Below are positions 50,709 through 60,597 of a DNA stretch of 64,000 nt, one piece after another (position 1 is the stretch's first letter; each line of letters opens with the position of its first letter). Origin of the DNA: Herbaspirillum sp. SJZ107 (GTDB lineage: Bacteria > Pseudomonadota > Gammaproteobacteria > Burkholderiales > Burkholderiaceae_D). Location: the NCBI RefSeq assembly GCF_006715485.1, contig NZ_VFNH01000003.1, positions 62,001 to 126,000 on the forward strand. Direction: 5' to 3'. The translations under genes were made by a program, and so were the position numbers. The notes beneath the pieces are model-generated. The model was given only the letters and a program-made list of their open reading frames with translations. It was not told the DNA's origin and did not search any database.

Positions 50709-53700
50709 TTAACCGCGCGCCATGCTGCGGGCGCGCAGCTGGGCGCTCAGCCCGGCCTTGCCGGCCGGCGCACGCAGTTCGCCCGTGCTGCGCTGCACCC
50801 CATCTTGCTGCCCGGTGCGCTGCTGGCCCACGTTGATGCGGAACAGCGCAACCGCCTCGCGCCCGCCGAGGTCGCGTGCAATCAGCTTGATCTTCAGTTC
50901 GCCTTGCAGTCCCTTCGGCACGTCGCCGGTGAACTGGCCGGTCTGGCCGTTGAACTGGACCCAGGCCGGCAGCGGACGGCCATCCTGCTGCACCGCGACC
51001 AGGCGCACCGTCGCATTCGGCTGGGTGTGCGCAAAGGCATCGGCCGGTATCGTCATCGACAGGTCGTGGCCGCTCTCCGCGAACTGGTCGGGCACGCCCT
51101 GGAACAACACCAGCGCCGGTTCCTCGGCCTTGGCGACCACGGTGCGGAAGCCTTCGGTGCGGGTATAGATGTCCGACAGCGCGGCGGCGCGCAAGTCGAT
51201 GACCGGCTGCTCGGCGGCGCGTGTGCCCACGCCGTAGCCCAGCTGCACGCTGTCGCCGGCGGCCAGGCTGCCCGGTGCCGATTCGCTGCGCACGCGGCTG
51301 TCGGCGGCCTGGCTGACCGGGGTCGGTTCCGCCACCGGCGTCGGCGCCGATGCCGCCACGGCGACCGGCGCGGCGGGCTGCACCAGCGGCGCTGCCACGG
51401 GGGCCTGCAGCGGCGGGCTCACGCTCACGAGACCGGTATTGGTGCCGCTGCCCACGTTGCCGGCCGGGTCGGTGATGGTGGCCGTGACGTCGTAGTTGCG
51501 GCCCACGGTCAGGGGCGCCGCGGTGCCGGATACCGGCGTGGCGCTGGCCAGGTCGAGCGACCAGCTGCCGTTCGCGGCCGCGACCTCGTAGGTGGCGCCG
51601 TTGATGGTCACGCGCAAGGTCTCGCCCGCAGCCGGATTGGCGCTGCCGTTCAGCACTGGCGTGGCACTGGTGGTGGTGAGGTCGTTCACGGTCGGCGCTG
51701 CGGGCGCCACGGTGTCGAGCACGACCGCGCGCGTTGCCGTCGTGCCATCCAGGCCGGCGGCCAGGTTGGTCACGCGCGCCTCGATAGTCCAGTTGCCGGT
51801 ATGCGCGCCGTTGTCGGTCACGCTCCAGGTCGTGCCCGAGGTGGCGGCGGTGGTCCAGGTGGCGCCGCCGTCGAACGATACCTGCACCGCCTCGTTGCGG
51901 CCGAGCGGCGCGCCGATGCTGCCGCTGACGGTACGGCCGGCCGAGCCGTCGCTGGTGATGAAGTCGGTGGCGGAGACGCCGGTGTCCTTGTCCATCGAGC
52001 CGATCGTCAGCGGCTGCCCCGGGACCCGTGGATTGCCGACCTCGATCGTGACCCTGGCCGTCGCCGCCGATGCGCCGTCCGAACCGTTGACGACCACCTC
52101 ATGGGTCCCGGCGCTGCCGCGCGGCGGCGTGCCGGTGAAGGTGCGCGTGGCCGGGTCGAAAGCCAGCCAGGACGGCAGCGGCGAACCATCGGCCAGCGTG
52201 GCCGTGTAAGCGAGCGCCGGGCCGTCGACGTCGGTGAACGCCGGAACGCCGAGCGGCGCCATCGGCTCGCCGACGGTGCCGTTGCCGGCCGCGCCGCCGT
52301 GCGCCACCGGGGCGTCGTTGACCGCGGCGATGGTCACCGACACCGTGTAGGTGTTGCTGCCGCCCTTGCCGTCGGCAACGCTGTAGCGGAAGCTGTCGGC
52401 GCCGTTGTAGTCGGCGGCCGGCGTATAGGTATAGCGGCCGTCGGCGTCGATGACGACGCTGCCGTGCACCGGCGCACCGGCCAGCGCATAGGCGACGCGG
52501 TCGCCGTCGGCGTCACTGGCGACCGGCAGGTTGCCGGACACCGGGGTGTCTTCGCGCGTGGCGATGGCGGTATCGCGGGCAACCGGGACGTCGTTCACCG
52601 GCGTGACGTCGACAGCGACCGTATGGGTGTTGCTGCCGCCGTGGCCGTCGCTCACGGTATAGGTGAAACTGTCGGCACCGCTGTAATTCGCGGCCGGGGT
52701 ATAGGTATAGCTGCCGTCGGCGTCGATGCGGACCGTGCCGTGTGCCGGGTCGCCGGCCCTGGCGTAGGTGACCGTATCGCGCTCGGCATCGGTGGCGCCT
52801 GGCAGCGTACCCGTTTTGACCGTGTCTTCCCGCGTCGTGATCGCGCTATCCGCCGCGATGGGCGCATCGTTCACCGGCGTCACGTCGATGTCGACGGTAT
52901 AGGTGTTGCTGCCGCCGTGGCCGTCGCTGACGGTGTAGGTGAAACGGTCGGTGCCGAAGTAGTTCGCGGCCGGGGTGTAGGTGTAGCGGCCGTCGGCGCC
53001 GATGCCGACCGTGCCGTGCGCCGGGTCGGCGGCCTTGGCGTAGGTTACCGTATCGCGGTCGATGTCGGTAGCCGGCGGCAGGGTACCGGTTGCCGCCGTA
53101 TCCTCGGCCGTCACGATCGTCGCGCCGGCGGCGACCGGCGCATCGTTGGCCGGGTTGACCGTCACCTCGACGGTGTAGGTGTTGCTGCCGCCGTGGCCGT
53201 CGCTGACCGTGTATTGGAAACTGTCGGCGCCGTTGTAGTTTGCGCCGGGGGTATAGGTGTAGCGGCCGTCTGCGTCGACGCTGACGGTGCCGTGCGCCGG
53301 GCCGCCGGCCTTGGCGTAGGTGACCGTATCGGACTCGACGTCGGTAGCGCGTGGCAGCGTGCCCGTTTTTACCGTGTCTTCCACCGTCGTGATCGCGCTA
53401 TCCGCAGCGACGGGCGCGTCGTTTACCGGCGTCACGTCGATGTCGACGGTATACGTGTTGCTGCCGCCATGGCCGTCGCTGACGGTGTAGGTGAAGCTGT
53501 CGCTGCCGTTGTAGTGCGCGGCCGGGGTGTAGACATAGCTGCCGCCGGCGTCGATGCTGACGGTGCCGTGCGCCGGGTCGGCGGCCTTGGCATAGGTGAC
53601 CGTGTCATGATCGAGGTCGGTGGCCTGCGGCAGCGTGCCGCGCTTGACCGTGCCTTCGGCGGTGACGATCGCGGTATCCGCAGCGACTGGCGCATCGTTG

Positions 53701-56700
53701 TCCGGGTTGACCGTCACCTCGACCGTATAGGTGTTGCTGCCGCCGTGGCCGTCGCTGACGGTGTAGGTGAAACTGTCGGCGCCGTTGTAGTTCGCGGCAG
53801 GGGTGTAGGTGTAGCGGCCGTCGGCATCGATGACGACGGTGCCGTGCGCCGGGTCGCCGGCCCTGGCGTAGGTGACGGCGTCGCGGTCGGCGTCGGTGGC
53901 CACGGGCAGCGTACCCGATGCCGGCGTGTCCTCTGCCACCGTGATGCGGGTGCCGGCACCCAGCGGCGCGTCGTTGACCGGGGTGACCGTCACGCTGACC
54001 GTGTAGGTGTTGCTGCCGCCATGGCCGTCGCTGACGCTGTAGCGGAAACTGTCGCTGCCGTTGTAGTCGGCGGTCGGGGTGTAGATATAGCTGCCGTCGG
54101 CATCGATGCTGACCGTGCCGTGCGCCGGGTCGCCGGCCTTGGCATAGGTGACCGTGTCATGATCGAGGTCGGTGGCCGGCGGCAGCGTGCCGCGCTTGGC
54201 CGTGTCTTCGGCCGTGGCGATCGCGGTGTCCGCGGCGAAAGGCGCATCGTTGCCCGCATTGACCGTCACCTCGACCGTGTAGGTATTGCTGCCGCCGTGG
54301 CCATCGCTGACGGTGTAGGTGAAACTGTCGGCGCCGTTGTAGTCGGCGGCCGGGGTATAAGTGTAGCCGCCGGCCGGTGTGATGACGACCGTGCCGTGCG
54401 CCGGATCGCCGGCCTTGGCGTAGATGACCGGTTCGTTCTCGGCGTCGGTGGCCACGGGCAGCGTGCCCGACACCGGCGTGTCCTCTTGCGCCGTGATGCG
54501 GGTACCGCTTGCCACCGGCGCGTCGTTGACCGGGGTGACCGTCACGCTGATCGTATAGGTGTTGCTGCCGCCGTGGCCGTCGCTGACGCTGTAGCGGAAA
54601 CTGTCGCTGCCGTTGTAGTCGGCCGCCGGGGTATAGGTATAGCTGCCGTCGGCGTCGATGCGGACGGTGCCGTGTGCCGGATCGCCGGCCTTGGCATAGG
54701 TGACGGTGTCGTGATCGAGGTCGATGGCCGGCGGCAGCATGCCGGTCTGCGCCGTGTCTTCGGCCGTGACGATCGCGCCGTCGGCGGCAACCGGCACTTC
54801 GTTCACGTTGGTCACCGTGACCGTCACGTCCTGCAGGCTGGCGTTGCCGGCGGCATCCACTGCGCGCACCTGCACCAGGTAGGTGTTGCGGCCGTTGGTG
54901 GCGCCGTCCTGCGGCAGTTCGTAGTCGGGCGCGTCGCGGAACGCCAGGGCACCGGCCGGCGTGATCGTGAAGCGCTCGGCGTCTTCGCCGCCCGCCAGCG
55001 ACCACGTCACGCTTTCGTTCGCGGTGAAGGTGTGCAGCGCGAGCGTGCCTTCGGGTACGCTCAGCCGGCTGGTGATGCCGCCCGCGCCGCCCGGTCCGCC
55101 GATCTGCGGTGCGGCGGTGTCCACCGCCAGGGTCAGGCTGGCCGGCGCGGTATTGTCGTTGTGTGCCAGGTCGGTCACCTTGCCGGCGGCGATGCGCACC
55201 TGCACATCGGTCGCCGCCACGCCGTCCGCCGGGGTGTAGAGCGCCGTATAGCTGGTCGGGCCGAGCTGCGTGAGCGGGCCGATCGTGCCCGAATCCACGG
55301 TCACGTCGTCCTGCGTGAAACTGGTGCCGACGTCTTCGCTGAAGGTGAAGGTCAGCATCTTGCTGCCACCCGCCTTGATGACGCCGTCGGCGGCGCCGAT
55401 GGTGACGGTCGGCGCGATCTCGTCGACGTCGCCCACCGTGACCGTCACTGCGCGCTCGCTCTGGTTGCCGCTGTCGTCGCGCGCGGTCACGGTGAAGCTG
55501 TAGGTGCGCTTGGCTTCGAAGTCGAGGTTGCCGGCGGCCAGGCGCACCGCGCCGCCGGCGTCGATGGACAGCAGGCCGGCATCGCCCACGCCGGACTTGA
55601 GGCCGTAGGTCACGGCGCCGTTGGTGAAGTCGACGGCATCGGTGGCCGCGGCCGTGTACAGCAGCGGCTGGTTTTCCAGCGGGTTCGCCGTCGTGCCCGA
55701 GGTGAAGGTCGGGGCAATGTCGTCGACGTTGGCCAGGTTCAGCGTGACGCTGGTGGCATTCGACCAGTTGCCGGCCAGGTCACGCGCCTGCACCGCGTAG
55801 GTGAAGCTGTTGGCGCCGGTCTCGTAGTCGTTGCTGGCGGCGCCGGCAGCGCGGCCGTTCGCGGTCAGCGTGATGTTGCCGCTGCCGTCGATGGCGAACC
55901 AGCCGTCGGCGCTGGTGGCGCTGCCGCCGGTCGCGCCGGCGTTGGCGAAGCGGAAGCCGGTCACGCCGGTGTCGTCGGCGGCGGCCACCGTGCCGATGGC
56001 ACCGGCGCCCGCGCTGCGGTTCTCGGTGTACGCGAAGGCCTGGCCGGCAGCCACGACCGGCGCGATGGTGTCCGGTGGCGGGTTGTTGAAGTCGATGCCG
56101 AGGTCGGCCCGGCTGGAACCGGTGACGGCGCTCGCAAGGTTGCTGGTGAAGGCGCCATTGTTGAATGTGACGCCGAAGTTGCCGATGTCGTTGGCGTCGG
56201 TGTGCGCCAGTGCATTGCCGCTGAAACTCAGCTGGGCGGTGGTGGCACTCGTGCGCGTGACGTGGGCAGTCAAGCCGGCCGGCAGGTTCGAGAAGCTGGC
56301 GTCCAGCTCCTGGCCGTTGACGCCGGCAAAAGTCGCCGCGCTGCCGCCGGCATTGCTGCCGGACAGGGTGATGGTCGTGGACATGACCGCACCGTTGTTG
56401 GCGTCGGTTTCCGTGAGCGTGGTGTTGGCGTAGCTCAGCTTGGGCGCCGGGCTGGCGATTTTCGTGGCGCCCCAGTCGTGCAGTTCGAAATCGAGGTAGA
56501 AATAAGCGGTGCCGTTGAAGGTGCCGCTCGCCGCCGCGACCGCCCCGGTACGGATCTGGAACGAATTCATCGAGTCGTAGAACACCTGCACGCGGTAGTT
56601 GTTGTTACGCGTGTCGGTGTTGTTGGTCGGCGTGCCGCTGGCCGGGTCGTACTGGAAGCGCACCGAGCCGTCGCTCTGCACCTGGGTCTTGAGCTCCGAA

Positions 56701-57905
56701 CCGGACTGGTAATAGGCGAAGCCGCGGAATTCCTGGTACTGCCGGTCCGAGCTCGTATTGGTCACACCATCGATGTCGTACGAGTTGACCACCACATTCT
56801 GCAGCGTGGCCTGGGCACCGGACGTGGTATAGAAGTTCACCGTGAACGTGGCCCCGCCGCCTGCCTGGGTCACTTTCATCTGGGGCTGGAACGAGGCGAT
56901 CTCGCTGGCCGTCGAATTGGCATCGGTAAAATCGTAGCTGGTGATGTTGGCGCGGTCCAGGGTGGTCGTGATCTCGGCGTTGATCTGTTGGCCGCCGATA
57001 GTGATCACATTGCTGAAGCGGACCACGTCGCCCGTCCTGGTTCCCGGATTCGATGTATCGCCCAGGCCGCCTACGCGGGCCACCAGCACGCCACCCTGGA
57101 AGCTCAGTTGCCGCTGCTGGGCATCGAACACCGTGGTCTCGAGTTCGCCCTGCCACCCTGCCCTGTCGAGCTCGATCGCCTGCGCCTCCACCGTGCCGGC
57201 CCGGGTTTCCAGCGTCCAGTTGCCGCCAAAGGCCTTCGACCCGGTGATGTCGGTCGATGCCGCCACATCGGCGCCGGTGAACTGCGCCATGCGCGAGACG
57301 AAGCCGCTGCCGCTGTCGCCCTGGCCGACGTCGCAACCATAGATCAGGATGTCGCCACCGGCCGCCAGGTGCGTGCCCAGCGCGGCCAGCCGGCCGGCAT
57401 GGGCATCCAGGTTGTCGACCGACAGGCGCTCGCTGCCGAGGTCGACCTGCCCGGCCGCGCCGTGCGTCACCAGGTGCAGCGCATCGACCGGCGCATGGCC
57501 GTCCAGCGCCGCGATCATCTGCTGCAGGCCATCCTTCGTATGGTCCAGCACTACCACCTCGACACCCGGCTGCACCGCGGCCGCCAGCTTCTGGTAGTCC
57601 GGCACGTTATCCTCGATGAAGACGATTTCCTGGCGCGGCGTGTCCGCCGGCAGTACGGCCGCGGCGACATGGGTGTCCTGCTGCGCCACGGCAGGGTGCG
57701 CGGCGCTGCGCTCGGCCGGCAGGTCGGCCGGCACTGCGGCTGCCGCCTTGGCTGCGGCCACCGCGGCATCGGCGGTGGCGCCGTCGAACATCACGCGCGG
57801 TTCCAGCGCCAGCGGCGCCGGGCCGCGGCGGTTCAGGGCGCGGCGCGGCCTGGCCGGCCGGGTCGGATCGAAGTCGTTGTGGTCGAGGGCGGGGATGGAT
57901 TTCAT
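50709..57905 (-). CDS. Giant LEPR/DUF4347 cadherin-like adhesin (2,398 aa)
   Basis: The N-terminus has the LEPRVMFDGA motif (residues 34-43) of the LEPR-XLL class rather than a Sec signal peptide. DUF4347 spans about 92-250 (VFIEDNVPDYQKLA; HLVTHGA; ILIYGCDVGQG). Residues 255-1000 hold beta-sandwich repeats, including cadherin-like and Ig-like domains. Then come nine tandem 92-residue cadherin-like repeats (NDAPVA...EDT...TYAKAGDPAHGTV), an He_PIG domain (PSWLAFDPATRTFTGTPP), further Ig-like repeats and a conserved end (VQFNGQTGQFTGDVPKGLQG). No RTX calcium repeats are visible. Likely a cell-surface or secreted adhesin exported by the flanking genes. Confidence 0.9.
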   Translation of the reverse strand: MKSIPALDHNDFDPTRPARPRRALNRRGPAPLALEPRVMFDGATADAAVAAAKAAAAVPADLPAERSAAHPAVAQQDTHVAAAVLPADTPRQEIVFIEDNVPDYQKLAAAVQPGVEVVVLDHTKDGLQQMIAALDGHAPVDALHLVTHGAAGQVDLGSERLSVDNLDAHAGRLAALGTHLAAGGDILIYGCDVGQGDSGSGFVSRMAQFTGADVAASTDITGSKAFGGNWTLETRAGTVEAQAIELDRAGWQGELETTVFDAQQRQLSFQGGVLVARVGGLGDTSNPGTRTGDVVRFSNVITIGGQQINAEITTTLDRANITSYDFTDANSTASEIASFQPQMKVTQAGGGATFTVNFYTTSGAQATLQNVVVNSYDIDGVTNTSSDRQYQEFRGFAYYQSGSELKTQVQSDGSVRFQYDPASGTPTNNTDTRNNNYRVQVFYDSMNSFQIRTGAVAAASGTFNGTAYFYLDFELHDWGATKIASPAPKLSYANTTLTETDANNGAVMSTTITLSGSNAGGSAATFAGVNGQELDASFSNLPAGLTAHVTRTSATTAQLSFSGNALAHTDANDIGNFGVTFNNGAFTSNLASAVTGSSRADLGIDFNNPPPDTIAPVVAAGQAFAYTENRSAGAGAIGTVAAADDTGVTGFRFANAGATGGSATSADGWFAIDGSGNITLTANGRAAGAASNDYETGANSFTYAVQARDLAGNWSNATSVTLNLANVDDIAPTFTSGTTANPLENQPLLYTAAATDAVDFTNGAVTYGLKSGVGDAGLLSIDAGGAVRLAAGNLDFEAKRTYSFTVTARDDSGNQSERAVTVTVGDVDEIAPTVTIGAADGVIKAGGSKMLTFTFSEDVGTSFTQDDVTVDSGTIGPLTQLGPTSYTALYTPADGVAATDVQVRIAAGKVTDLAHNDNTAPASLTLAVDTAAPQIGGPGGAGGITSRLSVPEGTLALHTFTANESVTWSLAGGEDAERFTITPAGALAFRDAPDYELPQDGATNGRNTYLVQVRAVDAAGNASLQDVTVTVTNVNEVPVAADGAIVTAEDTAQTGMLPPAIDLDHDTVTYAKAGDPAHGTVRIDADGSYTYTPAADYNGSDSFRYSVSDGHGGSNTYTISVTVTPVNDAPVASGTRITAQEDTPVSGTLPVATDAENEPVIYAKAGDPAHGTVVITPAGGYTYTPAADYNGADSFTYTVSDGHGGSNTYTVEVTVNAGNDAPFAADTAIATAEDTAKRGTLPPATDLDHDTVTYAKAGDPAHGTVSIDADGSYIYTPTADYNGSDSFRYSVSDGHGGSNTYTVSVTVTPVNDAPLGAGTRITVAEDTPASGTLPVATDADRDAVTYARAGDPAHGTVVIDADGRYTYTPAANYNGADSFTYTVSDGHGGSNTYTVEVTVNPDNDAPVAADTAIVTAEGTVKRGTLPQATDLDHDTVTYAKAADPAHGTVSIDAGGSYVYTPAAHYNGSDSFTYTVSDGHGGSNTYTVDIDVTPVNDAPVAADSAITTVEDTVKTGTLPRATDVESDTVTYAKAGGPAHGTVSVDADGRYTYTPGANYNGADSFQYTVSDGHGGSNTYTVEVTVNPANDAPVAAGATIVTAEDTAATGTLPPATDIDRDTVTYAKAADPAHGTVGIGADGRYTYTPAANYFGTDRFTYTVSDGHGGSNTYTVDIDVTPVNDAPIAADSAITTREDTVKTGTLPGATDAERDTVTYARAGDPAHGTVRIDADGSYTYTPAANYSGADSFTYTVSDGHGGSNTHTVAVDVTPVNDVPVARDTAIATREDTPVSGNLPVASDADGDRVAYALAGAPVHGSVVIDADGRYTYTPAADYNGADSFRYSVADGKGGSNTYTVSVTIAAVNDAPVAHGGAAGNGTVGEPMAPLGVPAFTDVDGPALAYTATLADGSPLPSWLAFDPATRTFTGTPPRGSAGTHEVVVNGSDGASAATARVTIEVGNPRVPGQPLTIGSMDKDTGVSATDFITSDGSAGRTVSGSIGAPLGRNEAVQVSFDGGATWTTAATSGTTWSVTDNGAHTGNWTIEARVTNLAAGLDGTTATRAVVLDTVAPAAPTVNDLTTTSATPVLNGSANPAAGETLRVTINGATYEVAAANGSWSLDLASATPVSGTAAPLTVGRNYDVTATITDPAGNVGSGTNTGLVSVSPPLQAPVAAPLVQPAAPVAVAASAPTPVAEPTPVSQAADSRVRSESAPGSLAAGDSVQLGYGVGTRAAEQPVIDLRAAALSDIYTRTEGFRTVVAKAEEPALVLFQGVPDQFAESGHDLSMTIPADAFAHTQPNATVRLVAVQQDGRPLPAWVQFNGQTGQFTGDVPKGLQGELKIKLIARDLGGREAVALFRINVGQQRTGQQDGVQRSTGELRAPAGKAGLSAQLRARSMARG
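52316..54799 (-). repeat. Nine-unit 276-bp tandem repeat in the giant adhesin
   Basis: A marker sequence (GTTGCTGCCGCC on the plus strand) recurs at 52353, 52629, 52905, 53181, 53457, 53733, 54009, 54285 (one base changed) and 54561, spaced exactly 276 bp. Alternate units resemble each other more than adjacent ones, indicating growth by two-unit duplications. Confidence 0.9.
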
Positions 57906-57942
57906 GCAGGTCTGGACGATGTGATTGTTTTTGTAAGACGTG

Positions 57943-58719
57943 TTACTGGCCGGCCGGGGCGGTGAGCGCGACGCGGCCGCTCATGCCGGCGATCAGCTCG
58001 GGAAAGCGGCCGTCGATCGCGGCGGAGAGCTTGATCGACTGGCTGACCGGATCGACGCGGGCACCGATGCGCTGCACCTTGGCCGGGTAGGTCTTGCCGG
58101 TTTCGTCGATGCGCACCTGGAAGGCGTAGCCGGGCTTGACCCAGGCCAGCCAGCGCGACGGCACCAGGAATTCGAGTTCGAGCACGGAATCGTCGAGGAT
58201 CTCGAGCAGCGCCTGGCCCGGCTGCACGTACTGCTGTTCGCGCACCTTCTGCTCGGCCACGCGGCCGGAAAACGGCGCGGGAATCGCGCACTTGGACAGC
58301 AGCACGGTGTTGGCGGCGACGTCGGCCCTGGCCTTGCCGAGTTCGGCCTCGGAGGCTTGCAGCTCGACCTTGCCGACCGAGTTCAACTCGTCCAGTCGCT
58401 TGTTGGCGCTGAAGGTGCGCTCGGCCGCGCCCAGCACGGCCTTCGCTTTCTGCAACTGCGCCTGCTGCAGCGAGCAGTCGAAGGACACCAGCACCTGGCC
58501 GGCGCGGAAGGCGCTGCCTTCGGCCACGGCCACGCGGCTGACCTTGGCACCGATCTCGGCGGCCACCGTGGTGAAACGGCGTGGCGCCAGCTGGGCGCGG
58601 ATGTCCTGCTTTTCCAGTGCCGGACGGGCAGGCGCAGCCGCCGCCGGGGCGGCTGCCGATGCCCCCTGGGCCGCGCACAGGGCAGCCACGGCCAGCAGCC
58701 ATTCGAATGATGCTTTCAT
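57943..58719 (-). CDS. Short periplasmic adaptor (RND/HlyD type)
   Basis: 258-aa exported adaptor: signal peptide (LLAVAALCAAQGASA), half-lipoyl motif around VAAEIGAKVSRVAVAEGSAFRAGQVLVSFD, a short coiled-coil hairpin (about 90-150) and a barrel domain (CAIPAPFSGRVAEQKVREQQYVQPGQ). It lacks the C-terminal membrane-proximal domain. In known systems adaptors bridge an inner-membrane pump and TolC; here no pump gene of the RND or ABC type is present. 37 bp precede the giant adhesin gene. Confidence 0.88.
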   Translation of the reverse strand: MKASFEWLLAVAALCAAQGASAAAPAAAAPARPALEKQDIRAQLAPRRFTTVAAEIGAKVSRVAVAEGSAFRAGQVLVSFDCSLQQAQLQKAKAVLGAAERTFSANKRLDELNSVGKVELQASEAELGKARADVAANTVLLSKCAIPAPFSGRVAEQKVREQQYVQPGQALLEILDDSVLELEFLVPSRWLAWVKPGYAFQVRIDETGKTYPAKVQRIGARVDPVSQSIKLSAAIDGRFPELIAGMSGRVALTAPAGQ

Positions 58720-58738
58720 GACGGTATTCCGGTGAGGG

Positions 58739-60277
58739 TTATTTGACCTGCTGCCACTCGCGCATCGAGGCGCCGACGTCCTTGGTCAGCTGTTCCAGCG
58801 ACAGTTCGCCGACGCTGCCCAGGCGCGGCTCGAGGCCGGTGGTCGCCTGCAGCTTGCTGGCCGCGCCCTGCAACTGGGCCAGCGACTGGTAGCGGCGCAG
58901 CAGCGACAGGATCGCCGTGGTGTTGTTGGCGACCAGTTCGAGCTGGCTCTGGGCCTCGACCTGCTGGCGGTTGCGCACGTGCTCGGCGATCTTGGCGTCG
59001 GCCTGCCAGATCTGGTCGGCGCGCAGGTACTGGCGGTAGGCGATCTGGTACTGCAGGCGCGACAGGTGCACCTGGGTCAGCACCGACATCTGGGTGGCGA
59101 CGCGGCGCTGGTCGGCCAGCTTGACGCCGGCTTCGGCCAGGCGCTTCTGGGCCGGCCCCGAGAGCAGATTCATCACGTTCCACGACAGGTGCAGGCCGGC
59201 GTCGTTCCAGTGGTTGTTGATCAGGTATTTGTCGGTGTCGTAGCGCAGGTCGTAGTTGAACGACAGGTTCGGGAACAGGCGCAGCATGGTCTTGCGCGTT
59301 TCCTCGACCGCGATGCGGCCGTTGTAGAACTGCTCGCGCAGGTCGGCGTTCTGGGTCACGGCCAGCTCTTCCAGGCGCGCGACCGGGATCTCCATCAGGT
59401 GCGCCTGGCTGCCGTCTTCCTGCGGCTCGGCCACTTCGAAGCCCTGCTCCAGCGGCGCATTGATCAGGCTTGCCAGTTCGACGCGGCCACTGGCCAGTTC
59501 CTGTTCGATGCTCTCGAGCAGGCGCAGGTTTTCCAGCAGCTGGCGCTGGTAGCGCAGCGTGTCGACCGGCGAACGCAGGCGCTCGCTCTCGGCCTTGCGC
59601 GCATCGGTCAGCGCGGCCTCGGCCATGTCGATGGTCTGCTTGACGTCCTTGCGCAGTTTCTGGGCGCTGACGGTGCGCCAGAACGCGGTGCGGACGTCGG
59701 CGATCAGCACGTGCATTGCCTTGCGGCGGCGTTCGGCGGCGATCAGCACGCGGTCGGCGCTCTGTTTCGCGGTCAGGTAGGACATGCCGAAGTCGAGCAT
59801 GTTCCAGGTCAGCCCGAGGTCGTACGCGGCGTGGCTGCGCTCGGTCGAGATATAGGGATTGGCAAGCGATGGCAGCCCGGTCACGGAGTCGACGCTGCGC
59901 GTGATCAGTTCCTGGTCGCGCCAGCTGTAGCCGGCATTCGCCATTACCCGCGGCAGCATGTCGAGGTTGGCGGTGTCGAGCTGGTTCATGGCCAGCGCCT
60001 CTTCCATCAGGCGGGTACGGCGGTCGAGGTTGTACTTGAGGGCGCGCGCAATCGCCTCGTCCATGGTCAGCTGGCCGGCAATCGGCGGCACGCCGGTGCG
60101 TGCGGCCTGGCGGTCGCTGCTTGCCTGTTTCTGGATCGCGTCGGCGCTCAGGGGCTGGACCTGCACGGTGCCGCAACCGGCAAGCAGCGCGGCAGCCAGC
60201 ATGGCGGTGCCCAGGGCAGCCGTTTTTTTAGGCAAAAGGGGGGTAAACCGGCCTGGCCGGGTCGCTGAAATGGACAT
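58739..60277 (-). CDS. TolC-family outer-membrane channel lipoprotein
   Basis: 512-aa outer-membrane factor. The lipobox LLAGC (Cys about 35) suggests lipid anchoring. The TolC repeats appear as two long helical hairpins (MDEAIARALKYNLDRRTR..., LSYWNVMNLLSGPAQKRLAEAGVKLADQ). Key landmarks are the N-terminal QLTMDEAIARAL and NDAGLHLSWNVMNLL. Acts as the exit duct in type I export or efflux. First gene of the five-gene operon; weak ribosome site. Confidence 0.9.
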   Translation of the reverse strand: MSISATRPGRFTPLLPKKTAALGTAMLAAALLAGCGTVQVQPLSADAIQKQASSDRQAARTGVPPIAGQLTMDEAIARALKYNLDRRTRLMEEALAMNQLDTANLDMLPRVMANAGYSWRDQELITRSVDSVTGLPSLANPYISTERSHAAYDLGLTWNMLDFGMSYLTAKQSADRVLIAAERRRKAMHVLIADVRTAFWRTVSAQKLRKDVKQTIDMAEAALTDARKAESERLRSPVDTLRYQRQLLENLRLLESIEQELASGRVELASLINAPLEQGFEVAEPQEDGSQAHLMEIPVARLEELAVTQNADLREQFYNGRIAVEETRKTMLRLFPNLSFNYDLRYDTDKYLINNHWNDAGLHLSWNVMNLLSGPAQKRLAEAGVKLADQRRVATQMSVLTQVHLSRLQYQIAYRQYLRADQIWQADAKIAEHVRNRQQVEAQSQLELVANNTTAILSLLRRYQSLAQLQGAASKLQATTGLEPRLGSVGELSLEQLTKDVGASMREWQQVK

Positions 60278-60597
60278 GGTGATATCGTTCGGTGGTGGGC
60301 GCCGTTAGGCGTCGGCAGGGCTTTATTCGTGCAACGGCAACTTGTGTGGACAAAAGAATTTTAACTGGGAGTTGTCACACATCAACAGTCCTAACAGGGC
60401 CCACTGTATTTATTTGTGGCCGCCGGGCAACGATTGATTCCGAACGATTTCCTTGAATTAACAAATCCAGCAAATACGGTAACTTTCTGCCATGAGTTTG
60501 GCAGAAATGACAACACCAGCCCGCAGGCTGGTGTCGTGACTTTCATTATGCCCCGTCAGGCGCCGGCGGCGCAGACAGGCCAGGCTTGTTCCGCGGA
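60278..60597. other. Promoter region upstream of the adhesin export operon
   Basis: 320 bp, AT-richer than its surroundings; it should hold the operon promoter, but no element is certain. A terminator-like hairpin of the Ser/Gly-rich gene is at its upper end. Confidence 0.4.
60513..60534 (-). terminator. Hairpin after the Ser/Gly-rich protein gene
   Basis: ACACCAGCC/GGCTGGTGT stem, loop CGCA; T run is weak, so it may be a weak terminator. Confidence 0.5.

Noticed and set aside
50655..57965. 2,436-aa open frame on the plus strand opposite the giant adhesin
   Set aside because: It is a high-GC antisense shadow of a repeat array; it has no start context, no domain and Arg/Val/Gly-only composition. 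The minus-strand protein has clear domains.
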